From positions 1 through 64,000 of the forward strand of contig JALERU010000010.1 of assembly GCA_022764045.1 (NCBI GenBank): a stretch of DNA of 64,000 bases, written 5' to 3'. The DNA comes from Clostridiales bacterium. GTDB lineage: Bacteria > Bacillota > Clostridia > Oscillospirales > Oscillospiraceae. The position numbers were made by a program, and so were the translations under genes. The notes under the pieces were generated by a model. It saw only the letters and a list, made by a program, of their open reading frames with translations, was not told the origin of the DNA and did not search any database. Below are positions 46,629 to 55,871 of this stretch, in pieces. How positions within the stretch are numbered: position 1 is the stretch's first letter; each line of letters opens with the position of its first letter.

Positions 46629-47903
46629 ATGCAGCCAAACAATCTTGCAAAAGAAGTTCGGAAGCTCCTTCCGGGCGGGGACTGCACCGGCCGTGGCGGC
46701 TGTGGATTTGCCACCTGTGACAAATGCGCGGCAGCCATCGCGGACGGCGGTCCGGCAAACCTATGTCCTGCCTGCACAGACGAAGACATCGCCGCCATCG
46801 TCGCTCTGACCGGCGGAGAGCTCGTGCCTGCCAAGGCAGAGACTGCCTTCATCAAATGTTCCGGTTGTGCAGCCGGAAAGTCCAGATTGAAGGTCTATAG
46901 CTCCTGTGAAGAGGCCGTGAAGAGCGGCTTTGCCCAGGGCGAATGTCAGTATGGGTGCGTGGGCGCCGGCTCCTGTGTGGCAGCCTGTACCTTCGGCGCC
47001 CTGTCCATTGTGGACGGCAATGTCCAGGTGGACAAGGAAAAGTGCAACGGCTGCGGCGCCTGCGCCAATGCCTGCGTGCAGAACCTCATCCATATGGTTC
47101 CCGAGGACGCCTCCAACTTCGTTCCCTGCTCCAACAAGGACGACGAGGAGACCTCCTACAAAATCTGCGGCTATAGCTGCGTGGGCTGCGGCGACTGCGC
47201 CGAGGCATGTCCCGAGGAGGCCATCTCCATCGTGGACAACTGCGCCCAGATCGACTATGACAAGTGCGTGGGCTGCGTGGCCTGCACGGTCTCCTGCCGC
47301 AAGAAGATCATCGTGGACACCTTCCACGACCTGACCAAGCTCAAGTCTACCACTGCTTTTGTCCGCTGCCGCGGCGGCTGGTATAACCACCAGGTCTATG
47401 CCAACGCCGGCGCCACCACCTGCCGTGAGGCGGTAAAGCTGGACATCGACGGCCACTGCAACTACGGCTGCGCCGGCTTCGGCGACTGCGCCCAGGCCTG
47501 CCGCTTCGACGCCCTGGAGCTGGTGAACGGCACGGCAAAGGTAGACCCCGACAAGTGCGTGGGCTGCACCGCCTGCGTCCATGTCTGCCCCCAGGAGCTG
47601 CCCATCATCGTGCCTTACAAGGGCGCAAAGCTGGTGCCCTGCGCCTCTAAGGACGACCCCGAGGTCCGCAAGCAGCTTTGCTGGGTGGGCTGCATCGGCT
47701 GCGGCGACTGCGTTGCCAACTGCCCCGACGAGCTCATTCACCTGGAGGACGGCCGCGCCGTCATCACCCCCGACCGGTGCGAAGACTGTAACATCTGCTC
47801 CTATGTCTGCCCCAACGGTGTCATCACCGCCCGGGAGATGCCGGAGTTTACCTACGTTCAGGTCCGTGCCATGGCAGCACAGAAAGGAGGCGCTGCGAAA
47901 TGA
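46629..47903 (+). CDS. RnfB-like soluble polyferredoxin with two tandem Fe-S modules
   Basis: N-terminal LLPGGDCTGRGGCGFATCDKCAAAIADGGPANLCPAC, then two repeats of the ...YGCxGxGxCxxAC...CxGCxxCxxxC...CVGCGDCxxxCP... layout. Confidence 0.88.
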   Translation: MQPNNLAKEVRKLLPGGDCTGRGGCGFATCDKCAAAIADGGPANLCPACTDEDIAAIVALTGGELVPAKAETAFIKCSGCAAGKSRLKVYSSCEEAVKSGFAQGECQYGCVGAGSCVAACTFGALSIVDGNVQVDKEKCNGCGACANACVQNLIHMVPEDASNFVPCSNKDDEETSYKICGYSCVGCGDCAEACPEEAISIVDNCAQIDYDKCVGCVACTVSCRKKIIVDTFHDLTKLKSTTAFVRCRGGWYNHQVYANAGATTCREAVKLDIDGHCNYGCAGFGDCAQACRFDALELVNGTAKVDPDKCVGCTACVHVCPQELPIIVPYKGAKLVPCASKDDPEVRKQLCWVGCIGCGDCVANCPDELIHLEDGRAVITPDRCEDCNICSYVCPNGVITAREMPEFTYVQVRAMAAQKGGAAK

Positions 47904-50900
47904 GAGATACAAGACCCTTTAAGAGTATGGACGCCAACGCGGCCGCCGGCCATGTTGCCTACGCGTTCACGGAAGTCGCAGCCATTTACCCCATCACCCC
48001 CTCCTCCCCCATGGCGGAGCACGTGGATGAATGGGCCAACCAGGATCGCAGAAACATTTTTGGTCACCGGGTGAACATCGTGGAGATGGAATCCGAGGCC
48101 GGCGCCGCCGGCGCTGTCCACGGCTCCCTGTCAACCGGCGCCCTGACCACCACCTTCACCGCCTCTCAGGGCCTGCTGCTGATGATCCCCAACCTGTATA
48201 AGATCGCCGGCGAGGGCCTGCCCGGTGTGTTCCACGTGGCAGCCCGTACCCTGACCACCCACGCCCTGTCCATCTTCGGCGACCATCAGGACGTGATGGC
48301 CTGTCGCGGCACCGGCATGGCCATGCTGGCCGCCGGCACCCCCCAGGAGGTCATGGACCTGGCTCCTGTTTCCCATCTGTCCGCCATCCAGGCCAGCATG
48401 GGCTTCATCAACTTCTTCGACGGCTTCCGTACCTCCCACGAGATCCAGAAGCTGCGCACTTGGGACTATGAGACCCTGAAGGAAATGGTGGATTGGGAGG
48501 CTCTGGACCGCTTCCACGCCCAGGCCAACCTGCCCCACCACCCCTATCACCGCGGCTCCAACGAGCCCCCCGAAACCTTCTTCCAGCACAGAGAGGCCTC
48601 CAACAAGGCTTACAACGACCTGGTGGACGTGGTTGTGGGGAACATGAACAAGGTCAATGCCGCCATCGGCACCAACTATAAGCCCTTCAACTATTACGGC
48701 GCACCCGACGCCACCGACGTCATTGTGGCCATGGGTTCCGTCTGCGGCACCCTGGAAGAGGTTGTGGACGTGATGACCGCTCAGGGCAAGAAGGTCGGCG
48801 TGCTGGAGGTCCACCTCTATCGCCCCTTCTCCGCCAAGCACATGCTGGCAGAGCTGCCCGAGTCCGTCCAGCGCATCGCCGTTCTGGACCGCACCAAGGA
48901 GCCCGGCGCCTTCGGCGAGCCCCTGTATCTGGATGTGGTGGCCGTCCTGAGCGACGCCGGCAAGACCGACATCCGGGTCATCGGCGGCCGTTATGGCCTG
49001 TCCTCCAAGGACACCACCCCCGCCGATATGTACTCTGTCTATCAGCACCTGGCCAAGGGTGGTCACAATCACTTCACCGTCAGCATTGTGGATGACGTGA
49101 CCAACCTGTCCGTGGAGCGCTGCGCCTTTGAGATGCCCCACGATCCCACCCAGGCCTCCGTTAAATTCTGGGGCATTGGCTCCGACGGCCTGGTGGGCGC
49201 TTCCAAGAACACCTCCAAGATCATCGGCGACCACACCGACAAGTATGTTCAGGCTTACTTCCAGTACGACTCCAAGAAGTCCGGCGGCCTGACCATCAGC
49301 CACCTGCGCTTCGGTGACAAGCCCATCCGGTCCTCTTACTATGTGGGCGCCGCCGACTGCGTGGTCTGCGGCAACCCCGCCTACATCGGCAAGTACGACA
49401 TGGTCCGGGACGTGAAGCCCGGCGGCATCTTCATGCTCAACTGCGACTGGGAGGGCGAGGAGCTGGAAGCCCGTCTGCCCGCCGATATCAAGCGCGCCAT
49501 CGCCCAGAAGAACATCAAGTTCTACACCTGCGACGCCGTGAACATCGCCCGGAGCATCGGCCTGAAGGGTCGTATCAACACCATCATCCAGTCCGCTTAC
49601 TTCAAGCTGGCTGACCTCATCCCCGCTGAGGATGCCATCGAGTATATGAAGCAGGGTATTATCAACGACTACGGCACCAAGGGCCAGAACATCGTTGACA
49701 TGAACGTGGCCGCCGTGATGGCCGGCCAGACCGCTGCCAAGGAAGTGGCCGTCCCCGCCAGCTGGGCCAACGCCCAGGATGAGGCCAAGGCCGAGCTGAA
49801 GCTCAATACCGTCAACGCCGAGCAGGACGCCTACGTCCGCAACATCCTCATTCCCACCAACAACCTGGAGGGCGATGCGCTGCCCGTCTCCGCCTTCCTG
49901 CCCTATATCACCGGCAAGGTTCCCTCCGGCACCTCTGCCTTCGAGAAGCGCGGCATCGCCGTGGATATCCCCGTGTGGCACGCGGAAAACTGCACCCAGT
50001 GCAACTGGTGCGCCACCGTCTGCCCCCACGCCGTCATCCGTCCCTTCATCCTCAAGCCTGAGGACGCGGAGGGCCTGACCACCGTGGACTGCAAGACCGA
50101 ACCCGGTAAGCAGTTCCTGATCGCCGTCTCCGCGGAAGACTGCACCGCCTGCGGCTCCTGCGTGGAGATGTGTCCCGCCCGGGGCAAGGCCCTGTCCATG
50201 GAGCGGGCTGCCGACCGGATGAAGGGCGACCAGGAGATCTTCGAGTATGCCAAGAAGGTGGGCGTCCAGAAGGGCTCCGACAAGAACGTGAAGACCTCTC
50301 AGTTCCTCCGTCCTTACCTGGAGTACTCCGGCGCTTGCCCCGGCTGCGGCGAGACCCCCTATGCCAAGATGGTCACCCAGCTCTTCGGCGACCACGCCAT
50401 CATTGCCAACGCCACCGGCTGCTCCTCCATCTGGGGCGCTTCCGTGCCCAGCATGCCTTACGTGGTGGACGAAAACGGCCGCGGCCCCGCTTGGGCCAAC
50501 TCCCTGTTCGAGGACAACGCCGAGTTCGGCTACGGCATGGCCGTGAGTATGCGCACCCGCCGGGGCGCCATGAAGACCGTGGTGGAGCGCCTGGCCAAGA
50601 ACCCCGCCTTCGGCGGCCTGGCCAAGGCTTGGGTGGAAAAGATGAACACCCCCGACGCCAACCACCTGGGCGATTCTCTGGTGGAGCTGTGCAAGATCTA
50701 TCCTGAAAACGAAGACGCCCAGTTTGTGGTGAACAACGCCGACCTGCTGCCTCGTCCCTCCATGTGGGTCTTCGGCGGCGATGGCTGGGCTTACGACATC
50801 GGCTACGGCGGCCTGGACCACATCCTGGCCTCCACCGAGAACTTTAACGTGCTGGTCTTCGATACCGAGGTTTACTCCAACACCGGCGGCCAGTCCTCCA

Positions 50901-51430
50901 AGGCAACCCCCACCGGCGCTGTGGCCCAGTTCGCCGCCGGCGGCAAGCCCACCGGCAAGAAGGATCTGGCCCAGATCGCCATGACCAACGGCCATGTCTA
51001 CGTGGCACAGGTGGCCATCGGCGCCAACCCCGCCCAGACCCTGCGGGCCCTGAAGGAAGCCGAGAGCTATGACGGGCCTTCCCTGATCATCGCCTACGCG
51101 CCCTGTATCAACCACGGCCTGAAAGCCGGCATGAACCGCTCCATGGTGGAGATGAAGAAGGCTGTCCGGGCCGGTTATTGGAACCTGCTGCGCTTCGATC
51201 CCCGTCTGGCCGCAGAGGGTAAGAACCCCCTGCAGATCGACAGCGCCAAGCCCAACGAGGATTACCAGTCCTTCCTGAAGGGCGAGGTCCGTTACGCTTC
51301 CTTGAGCATGAAGAATCCCACCCAGGCTGCCAAGCTCTTTGAGGAGTCCGAGAAGAACGCCCTGGGCCGCTATGATAGCCTGATCCAGAGACGGAACAGT
51401 CTGGAGCCGAAGGAGGGAATGGCGAAATGA
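47900..51430 (+). CDS. nifJ: Pyruvate:ferredoxin (flavodoxin) oxidoreductase, single-chain
   Basis: 1176 aa; YPITPSSPMAE; CTQCNWCATVCP and CTACGSCVEMCP ferredoxin motifs; C-terminal TPP domain GDGWAYDIGYGGLDHILA. Confidence 0.97.
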   Translation: MRDTRPFKSMDANAAAGHVAYAFTEVAAIYPITPSSPMAEHVDEWANQDRRNIFGHRVNIVEMESEAGAAGAVHGSLSTGALTTTFTASQGLLLMIPNLYKIAGEGLPGVFHVAARTLTTHALSIFGDHQDVMACRGTGMAMLAAGTPQEVMDLAPVSHLSAIQASMGFINFFDGFRTSHEIQKLRTWDYETLKEMVDWEALDRFHAQANLPHHPYHRGSNEPPETFFQHREASNKAYNDLVDVVVGNMNKVNAAIGTNYKPFNYYGAPDATDVIVAMGSVCGTLEEVVDVMTAQGKKVGVLEVHLYRPFSAKHMLAELPESVQRIAVLDRTKEPGAFGEPLYLDVVAVLSDAGKTDIRVIGGRYGLSSKDTTPADMYSVYQHLAKGGHNHFTVSIVDDVTNLSVERCAFEMPHDPTQASVKFWGIGSDGLVGASKNTSKIIGDHTDKYVQAYFQYDSKKSGGLTISHLRFGDKPIRSSYYVGAADCVVCGNPAYIGKYDMVRDVKPGGIFMLNCDWEGEELEARLPADIKRAIAQKNIKFYTCDAVNIARSIGLKGRINTIIQSAYFKLADLIPAEDAIEYMKQGIINDYGTKGQNIVDMNVAAVMAGQTAAKEVAVPASWANAQDEAKAELKLNTVNAEQDAYVRNILIPTNNLEGDALPVSAFLPYITGKVPSGTSAFEKRGIAVDIPVWHAENCTQCNWCATVCPHAVIRPFILKPEDAEGLTTVDCKTEPGKQFLIAVSAEDCTACGSCVEMCPARGKALSMERAADRMKGDQEIFEYAKKVGVQKGSDKNVKTSQFLRPYLEYSGACPGCGETPYAKMVTQLFGDHAIIANATGCSSIWGASVPSMPYVVDENGRGPAWANSLFEDNAEFGYGMAVSMRTRRGAMKTVVERLAKNPAFGGLAKAWVEKMNTPDANHLGDSLVELCKIYPENEDAQFVVNNADLLPRPSMWVFGGDGWAYDIGYGGLDHILASTENFNVLVFDTEVYSNTGGQSSKATPTGAVAQFAAGGKPTGKKDLAQIAMTNGHVYVAQVAIGANPAQTLRALKEAESYDGPSLIIAYAPCINHGLKAGMNRSMVEMKKAVRAGYWNLLRFDPRLAAEGKNPLQIDSAKPNEDYQSFLKGEVRYASLSMKNPTQAAKLFEESEKNALGRYDSLIQRRNSLEPKEGMAK

Positions 51431-52794
51431 TTAACAACGTAAGAGAAAGAAACCCCATGCCCGAGCAGCCTCGTGAGATTCGCTGCACCAACTTCAACGA
51501 GGTGGCCCTGGGCTATACCGAGGCCGACGCCATCCGGGAGGCCATGCGCTGCCTGAAGTGCCGCAAAAAGCCCTGCACCGTCGGCTGCCCCATCCATCAG
51601 CAGATCCCCGAGTTCATCGCCCATGTGGCCGAAGGGGACTTCGAGGGGGCCTATGAGATCATCACCGTGAGAAGCTCCATGCCCTCCATCTGCGGCCGTG
51701 TCTGCCCCCAGGAGCAGCAGTGCGAGAAGAACTGCGCTCACGCCGTGAAGGGCGAGGCCGTTGGCATCGGCCGCCTGGAGCGGTTCGTGGCCGACTGGCA
51801 CGCCGCCCGCAACGCCGTCTCTGCCCCCCAGGTGGAGAAGAAGGGCAAGAAGGTGGCCGTCATCGGCTCCGGCCCTGCCGGCATCGCCTGCGCCGGGGAC
51901 CTGGCTGCCCTAGGTTATGACGTCACCGTCTTTGAAAAGCTGACCTATGCCGGCGGTATCCTCACCTACGGCATCCCCCAGTTCGTGCTTCCTAACTCTG
52001 TGGTGGATCGGGAGATCGAGACCCTGAAGGCCCGGGGCGTGGAAATCGTCACCGGCACCGCCATCGACAAGGACAAGAGCGTGGACGACCTCTTCGCCGC
52101 CGGCTACGAGGCCATCTTCGTGGGCAACGGCGCCGACGTGCCCCAGACCCCCAGAGGCCTGGACACCAGCCTGACCGGCGTCTGGTCTGCCAACGACTAC
52201 CTTACCCAGGTGAACCTGAACCCCGAAACCCTCCCCGCCAACATCAAGGACGCCAAGCGCGTGCTGGTGGTGGGCGGCGGTAACGTGGCTGTGGACGCCG
52301 TCCGCTGCGCCCGCCGTCTGGGCGCCGAGACCATCATGGTCTACCGCCGCACCATCGCCGAGGCTCCCGCCCGCCGGGACGAGATCGCCCACACCTACGA
52401 GGAGGACATCGAGATCAAGGAGCTGACCAACCCCGTGGCGTGCTATGGCAAGGACGGCGTCCTCACCGGCGTCAAGTGCGAGAAGATGGTGCTGGGTGAG
52501 CCCGACGAGTCCGGCCGCCGCCGCCCTGTGGGCACCGGCGAGTATTTCGATGTGGAGTGCGACAACCTGGTCATCGCCACCGGCACCTCCTATAGCGAGG
52601 ACGTGGTGGACACCACCACCGGCATCGACAAGGACAAGTGGGGCGGCATCGCCACCGACGAGGGCTGCAAGACAAGCCGTCCCGGCGTGTTCGCCGGCGG
52701 TGACGCGGTTACCGGTCCTCAGACCGTGGTGCTGGCCATGGGCGCTGGCAAGCGCGCTGCCGTGAGCATCGACGAGTACCTGTCCAGCAAATAA
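51427..52794 (+). CDS. NADPH-dependent flavoprotein oxidoreductase, GltD/NfnB/SudA-like
   Basis: CLKCRKKPCTVGCPIHQQIPEFI; VAVIGSGPAGIACAGDLAALGYDVTVFE; VVGGGNVAVDAVRCARRLGA; ATGA overlap with PFOR gene. Confidence 0.92.
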   Translation: MINNVRERNPMPEQPREIRCTNFNEVALGYTEADAIREAMRCLKCRKKPCTVGCPIHQQIPEFIAHVAEGDFEGAYEIITVRSSMPSICGRVCPQEQQCEKNCAHAVKGEAVGIGRLERFVADWHAARNAVSAPQVEKKGKKVAVIGSGPAGIACAGDLAALGYDVTVFEKLTYAGGILTYGIPQFVLPNSVVDREIETLKARGVEIVTGTAIDKDKSVDDLFAAGYEAIFVGNGADVPQTPRGLDTSLTGVWSANDYLTQVNLNPETLPANIKDAKRVLVVGGGNVAVDAVRCARRLGAETIMVYRRTIAEAPARRDEIAHTYEEDIEIKELTNPVACYGKDGVLTGVKCEKMVLGEPDESGRRRPVGTGEYFDVECDNLVIATGTSYSEDVVDTTTGIDKDKWGGIATDEGCKTSRPGVFAGGDAVTGPQTVVLAMGAGKRAAVSIDEYLSSK

Positions 52795-52831
52795 TTTGCC
52801 AACTCATTTCTTTTTCATTATTTTCCTTTTT

Positions 52832-52872
52832 GCACAGGGCCAGGGTGACCGAAAGGTCCCCTGGCTCTGTGC
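52832..52872 (+). other. Strong hairpin with GAAA tetraloop, no 3' T tract
   Basis: GCACAGGGCCAGGG(T)GACC-GAAA-GGTCCCCTGGCTCTGTGC. Confidence 0.65.
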
Positions 52873-52899
52873 GTGTTCCAAGGTGTCAGGAGGTGTCCC

Positions 52900-53664
52900 A
52901 TGATCCAAAAAGTATCCGACCCTTCCTCTCTGGCCCCTCTCTTTGCCGGCTGGCAGGAGACCATACTCTGGTCCTGTCTCCAGGGGGTCATGGGCGAAGT
53001 GTACGCCCCGGCGGGGGAGGGACCCACCGCCGCCCTGGCTACCCTGGGGGACTTTACCTTCCTGGCCGGTCAGCCACAGGGGGAATTGGCGGCCTTTGTT
53101 CCCCCGGGCCGCAGCCCGGCCTTTCACCTGCTTGTTCCCCAAAACGAGGGCTGGTGCCGCTGCATCGAAACCCTCTACGGGCCCCGGGCCCGCCGGATCA
53201 CCCGCTACGCCACCCACAAGGACTCACAGGCCTTTGACCGCCGGCGCCTGACCCAACTGGCGGCTTCTCTGCCCCCTGGCTATGCACTCCGGGCCATAGA
53301 CGAGACCGGTTACCACCAGTGCCGCCAAGCCGGCTGGAGCCGGGACCTGGTCTCTCAGTTCCCAACCCCCGAGGCCTACGCCGCCCTGGCCCTGGGCTTT
53401 GGGGTGTTCCGGGGGGACCGCCTTTTGGCTGGGGCCTCCACCTATGCCCGGTATCGGGAGGGCATTGAGATTGAAGTGGACACCCACCCCGACCATCGCC
53501 GCCAAGGCCTGGCCACAGGGGCGGCCGCCGCCCTGATCTTAGCCTGTTTGGACTGTGGCCTCTATCCCAGTTGGGACGCCCACAATACCATTTCACTGTC
53601 CCTGGCGCAAAAGCTGGGGTACCGGTTTAGCCATCCCTACCCCGCTTACGAGCTCAGCCAATAA
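52900..53664 (+). CDS. GNAT-family N-acetyltransferase
   Basis: IEIEVDTHPDHRRQGLATGAAAALILACLDCGLYPSWDAHNTISLSLAQKLGY; AGGAGG RBS. Confidence 0.88.
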   Translation: MIQKVSDPSSLAPLFAGWQETILWSCLQGVMGEVYAPAGEGPTAALATLGDFTFLAGQPQGELAAFVPPGRSPAFHLLVPQNEGWCRCIETLYGPRARRITRYATHKDSQAFDRRRLTQLAASLPPGYALRAIDETGYHQCRQAGWSRDLVSQFPTPEAYAALALGFGVFRGDRLLAGASTYARYREGIEIEVDTHPDHRRQGLATGAAAALILACLDCGLYPSWDAHNTISLSLAQKLGYRFSHPYPAYELSQ

Positions 53665-53672
53665 ACCCACTC

Positions 53673-53760
53673 CTTTGCCTTCCCCTCGGGGGGAAGGTGC
53701 CCCAGCGGGCACACTGGAGCGGATGCGGGGGCGATTTGGAATATCGTCCCACAGAAAAAG
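53673..53760 (+). repeat. Dispersed intergenic repeat, unit F (degenerate fragment)
   Basis: CCTTCCCCTCGGGGGGAAGG...GCGGATGCGGGGGCGATTTGGAATATCG. Confidence 0.6.
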
Positions 53761-53812
53761 ACTCCCCCCATAACCAGTCCCTTCCCAACCAACGCCCCAA
53801 AGGAGGTCCCCC

Positions 53813-54664
53813 ATGTCCCGTTCCCGTCTGCTCCCCTTCGTCCTCTGCGCCCTCCTGGCCCTGACCGCCTGCGGCCAGGAGACGCCGCCTGCCCCGGAGG
53901 AACCCACCCCCGCTGCCACCCAGGAGGTCAAAGACCTCTCCGCCGCCTTTCAGGGCATCCATGGCTGCGCCGTCCTGTATGATCCCGTTGCCGACCACTA
54001 CACCCTCTACCGGGAGGACCTGTGCCGCACCCGGGTCTCTCCCTGCTCCACCTTTAAGATCGTCTCCACCCTCATGGGCCTGCGCACCGGGGTGTTAGCC
54101 AGCCCGGAGTCCACCATGGTATACTCCGGGACCCAATATCCTGTGGACGCCTGGAACGGAAACCTGACCCTCCGGGAGGCCTTCCAGTCCTCCTGCGTCT
54201 GGTATTTCCGCCAGGTGATCGACCGGGTGGGGAAGGTGGAGGTGGCCGGCCACCTGGAAGCCCTGGACTACGGCAACCAGGACATCTCCCAGTGGGAGGG
54301 GAACGGCCAAAATCCTTTTCCGGAGCTCAACGGCTTCTGGCTGGATTCCTCCTTGAAAATCTCCCCCCTGGAACAGGTCCAGGTGCTCTCCGCCCTCTTC
54401 CAGGGGCGCACCGCCTACACCCCCGACGAGCTCGCCGTCCTCCAAAGCCTCATGCTGGTCCAGGAGGACGAGGGGGGCCAGCTTTACGGCAAAACCGGTA
54501 CCGGCTTCGGGGGGACAGGCTGGTTCGTGGGCTTCCGCCAGGAAGGGGAGGCGCGCACCTACTTCGCCGTCTACCTGGCCGACGAGACCCGTGAGGTCTC
54601 CGGCAGCGACGCCAAAGAGGTGGCCCTCAACCTGCTGGCAGGGGAGAGCGCCGCCGGGGAATGA
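53813..54664 (+). CDS. Class D beta-lactamase-like lipoprotein
   Basis: Lipobox LTACG; STFK, SCV (SxV), YGN, FWLDSSLKISPLEQ and KTG in the class D order and spacing. Confidence 0.9.
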   Translation: MSRSRLLPFVLCALLALTACGQETPPAPEEPTPAATQEVKDLSAAFQGIHGCAVLYDPVADHYTLYREDLCRTRVSPCSTFKIVSTLMGLRTGVLASPESTMVYSGTQYPVDAWNGNLTLREAFQSSCVWYFRQVIDRVGKVEVAGHLEALDYGNQDISQWEGNGQNPFPELNGFWLDSSLKISPLEQVQVLSALFQGRTAYTPDELAVLQSLMLVQEDEGGQLYGKTGTGFGGTGWFVGFRQEGEARTYFAVYLADETREVSGSDAKEVALNLLAGESAAGE

Positions 54665-54714
54665 TCTCCTTCCGTTCGCAGCCAATCCACCGAAAATTTT
54701 TCAAAAAATGCCCC

Positions 54715-54745
54715 TTGACTCTCACACCGTGGCAGGGACTAAGCT
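54715..54745 (+). promoter_or_regulatory. MerR-type promoter with 19 bp spacer
   Basis: TTGACT, 19 nt, TAAGCT, 41 nt upstream of the MerR-family ORF. Confidence 0.6.
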
Positions 54746-54786
54746 ATGTTTGAGCTCAAAAATCACAGATCTGTGAGGAAGACCCT

Positions 54787-55605
54787 ATGTTAAGAATCGG
54801 AGAATTTTCAAAACTGTCCCGAGTCAGCATCCGCATGCTGCGCCACTACGACGAGATCGGTCTCCTCCACCCGGCTTCCATCGACCCCTTCACCGGCTAC
54901 CGCTATTACAGCGAGGACCAGCTCCCCACCGCAGGGAGGATCACCGCCCTGCGGGACATGGGCTTTGGTCTGACCGCCATCGGGGGCCTGCTGGCCAACC
55001 GGGGGGATTCCCAGGTGTTGGAGGACCAGTTAGAGGCCCGCCGAAGGGCCCTTTTGGAGGAACTGGCAGACATCCAGCGGCGGCTGCGGCTCCTGGACAC
55101 CGCCCAAAAGCGGCTGAGAAAGGATGACAGCACCATGGAATACACGGTAAACCGGAAAACCCTGCCCCAGCGCCAGGCCGCCTGCCTGCGCATGACCATC
55201 CCCACCTATGACCGGGAGGGGGACCTCTGGCACCTGATGATGCAGGAGACCGCCCACCTGAACCTCCAGCCCGACGATCCATGCTATTGCAGCGTGGTCT
55301 TCCACGACGGGGAGTTTAAGGAGAAGGACGTGGACGTAGAGGCCCAAAAGACCGTCAAGGGCACCTATCCCGACACGGAGCACGTGACCTTCCGCACCCT
55401 CCCCCCCGTCACCTTCGCCTCCACCACCTATCAGGGCCCCTACGACAAGATCAGCGAGGCCAACGCCGCCGTGGCCGCCTGGATTCGCGACAACGGCTAC
55501 GCCTACGCCGGCCCCGCCTTCAACATCTACCACGTGAGCCCCCACGACACCCAAAACCCCGAGGAGTTTGTCACTGAGGTCTGCTACCCCATCCAAAAAC
55601 CGTAA
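54787..55605 (+). CDS. MerR-family regulator with GyrI-like effector-binding domain (BmrR-like)
   Basis: MLRIGEFSKLSRVSIRMLRHYDEIGLLHPASIDPFTGYRYYSEDQL; C-terminal TYQGPYDKISEANAAVAAWIRDNGY. Confidence 0.92.
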   Translation: MLRIGEFSKLSRVSIRMLRHYDEIGLLHPASIDPFTGYRYYSEDQLPTAGRITALRDMGFGLTAIGGLLANRGDSQVLEDQLEARRRALLEELADIQRRLRLLDTAQKRLRKDDSTMEYTVNRKTLPQRQAACLRMTIPTYDREGDLWHLMMQETAHLNLQPDDPCYCSVVFHDGEFKEKDVDVEAQKTVKGTYPDTEHVTFRTLPPVTFASTTYQGPYDKISEANAAVAAWIRDNGYAYAGPAFNIYHVSPHDTQNPEEFVTEVCYPIQKP

Positions 55606-55686
55606 CAGCAACCAGCGCGCCGGGCGTTTGCATTTCCCGGCGCGCTGGCCAAAAAAAGAGCCGGTCCCAACGAGGTTTCTCGCGGG

Positions 55687-55871
55687 TTACCGGCTCTGCG
55701 TCTTGGCGTCTGGCTCTGGGCTGGGGGATATGGTGTTGTTTTTGCAGTCGATAAGGGACTCCGTTTGCATCGGGGGCAGAAGAGGGGGAAGTTTTTCAGC
55801 AGGGTGTCCGGCCCCACTTGCACCCGGGTCTTTCCGTGGCAGTGGAGGCAGTAGAGCCATTGCCGGGTCAT
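55687..55871 (-). pseudogene. Cysteine-rich KTR family protein gene with a single-base frameshift
   Basis: Frame 1 gives MTRQWLYCLHCHGKTRVQVGPDTLLKNFPLFCPRCKR; restoring one base gives ESLIDCKNNTISPSPEPDAKTQSR-stop (TAA at 55687-55689). Confidence 0.85.

Noticed and set aside
48131-51115. 994 aa ORF antisense to the PFOR gene
   Set aside because: Gly/His/Val-rich low-complexity translation opposite a clearly conserved gene; typical stop-poor antisense frame in GC-rich coding DNA
55612-55648. CCAGCGCGCCGGG/CCCGGCGCGCTGG hairpin after the MerR gene as a terminator
   Set aside because: Stable stem but no T tract on either strand at the correct side; not called as a rho-independent terminator
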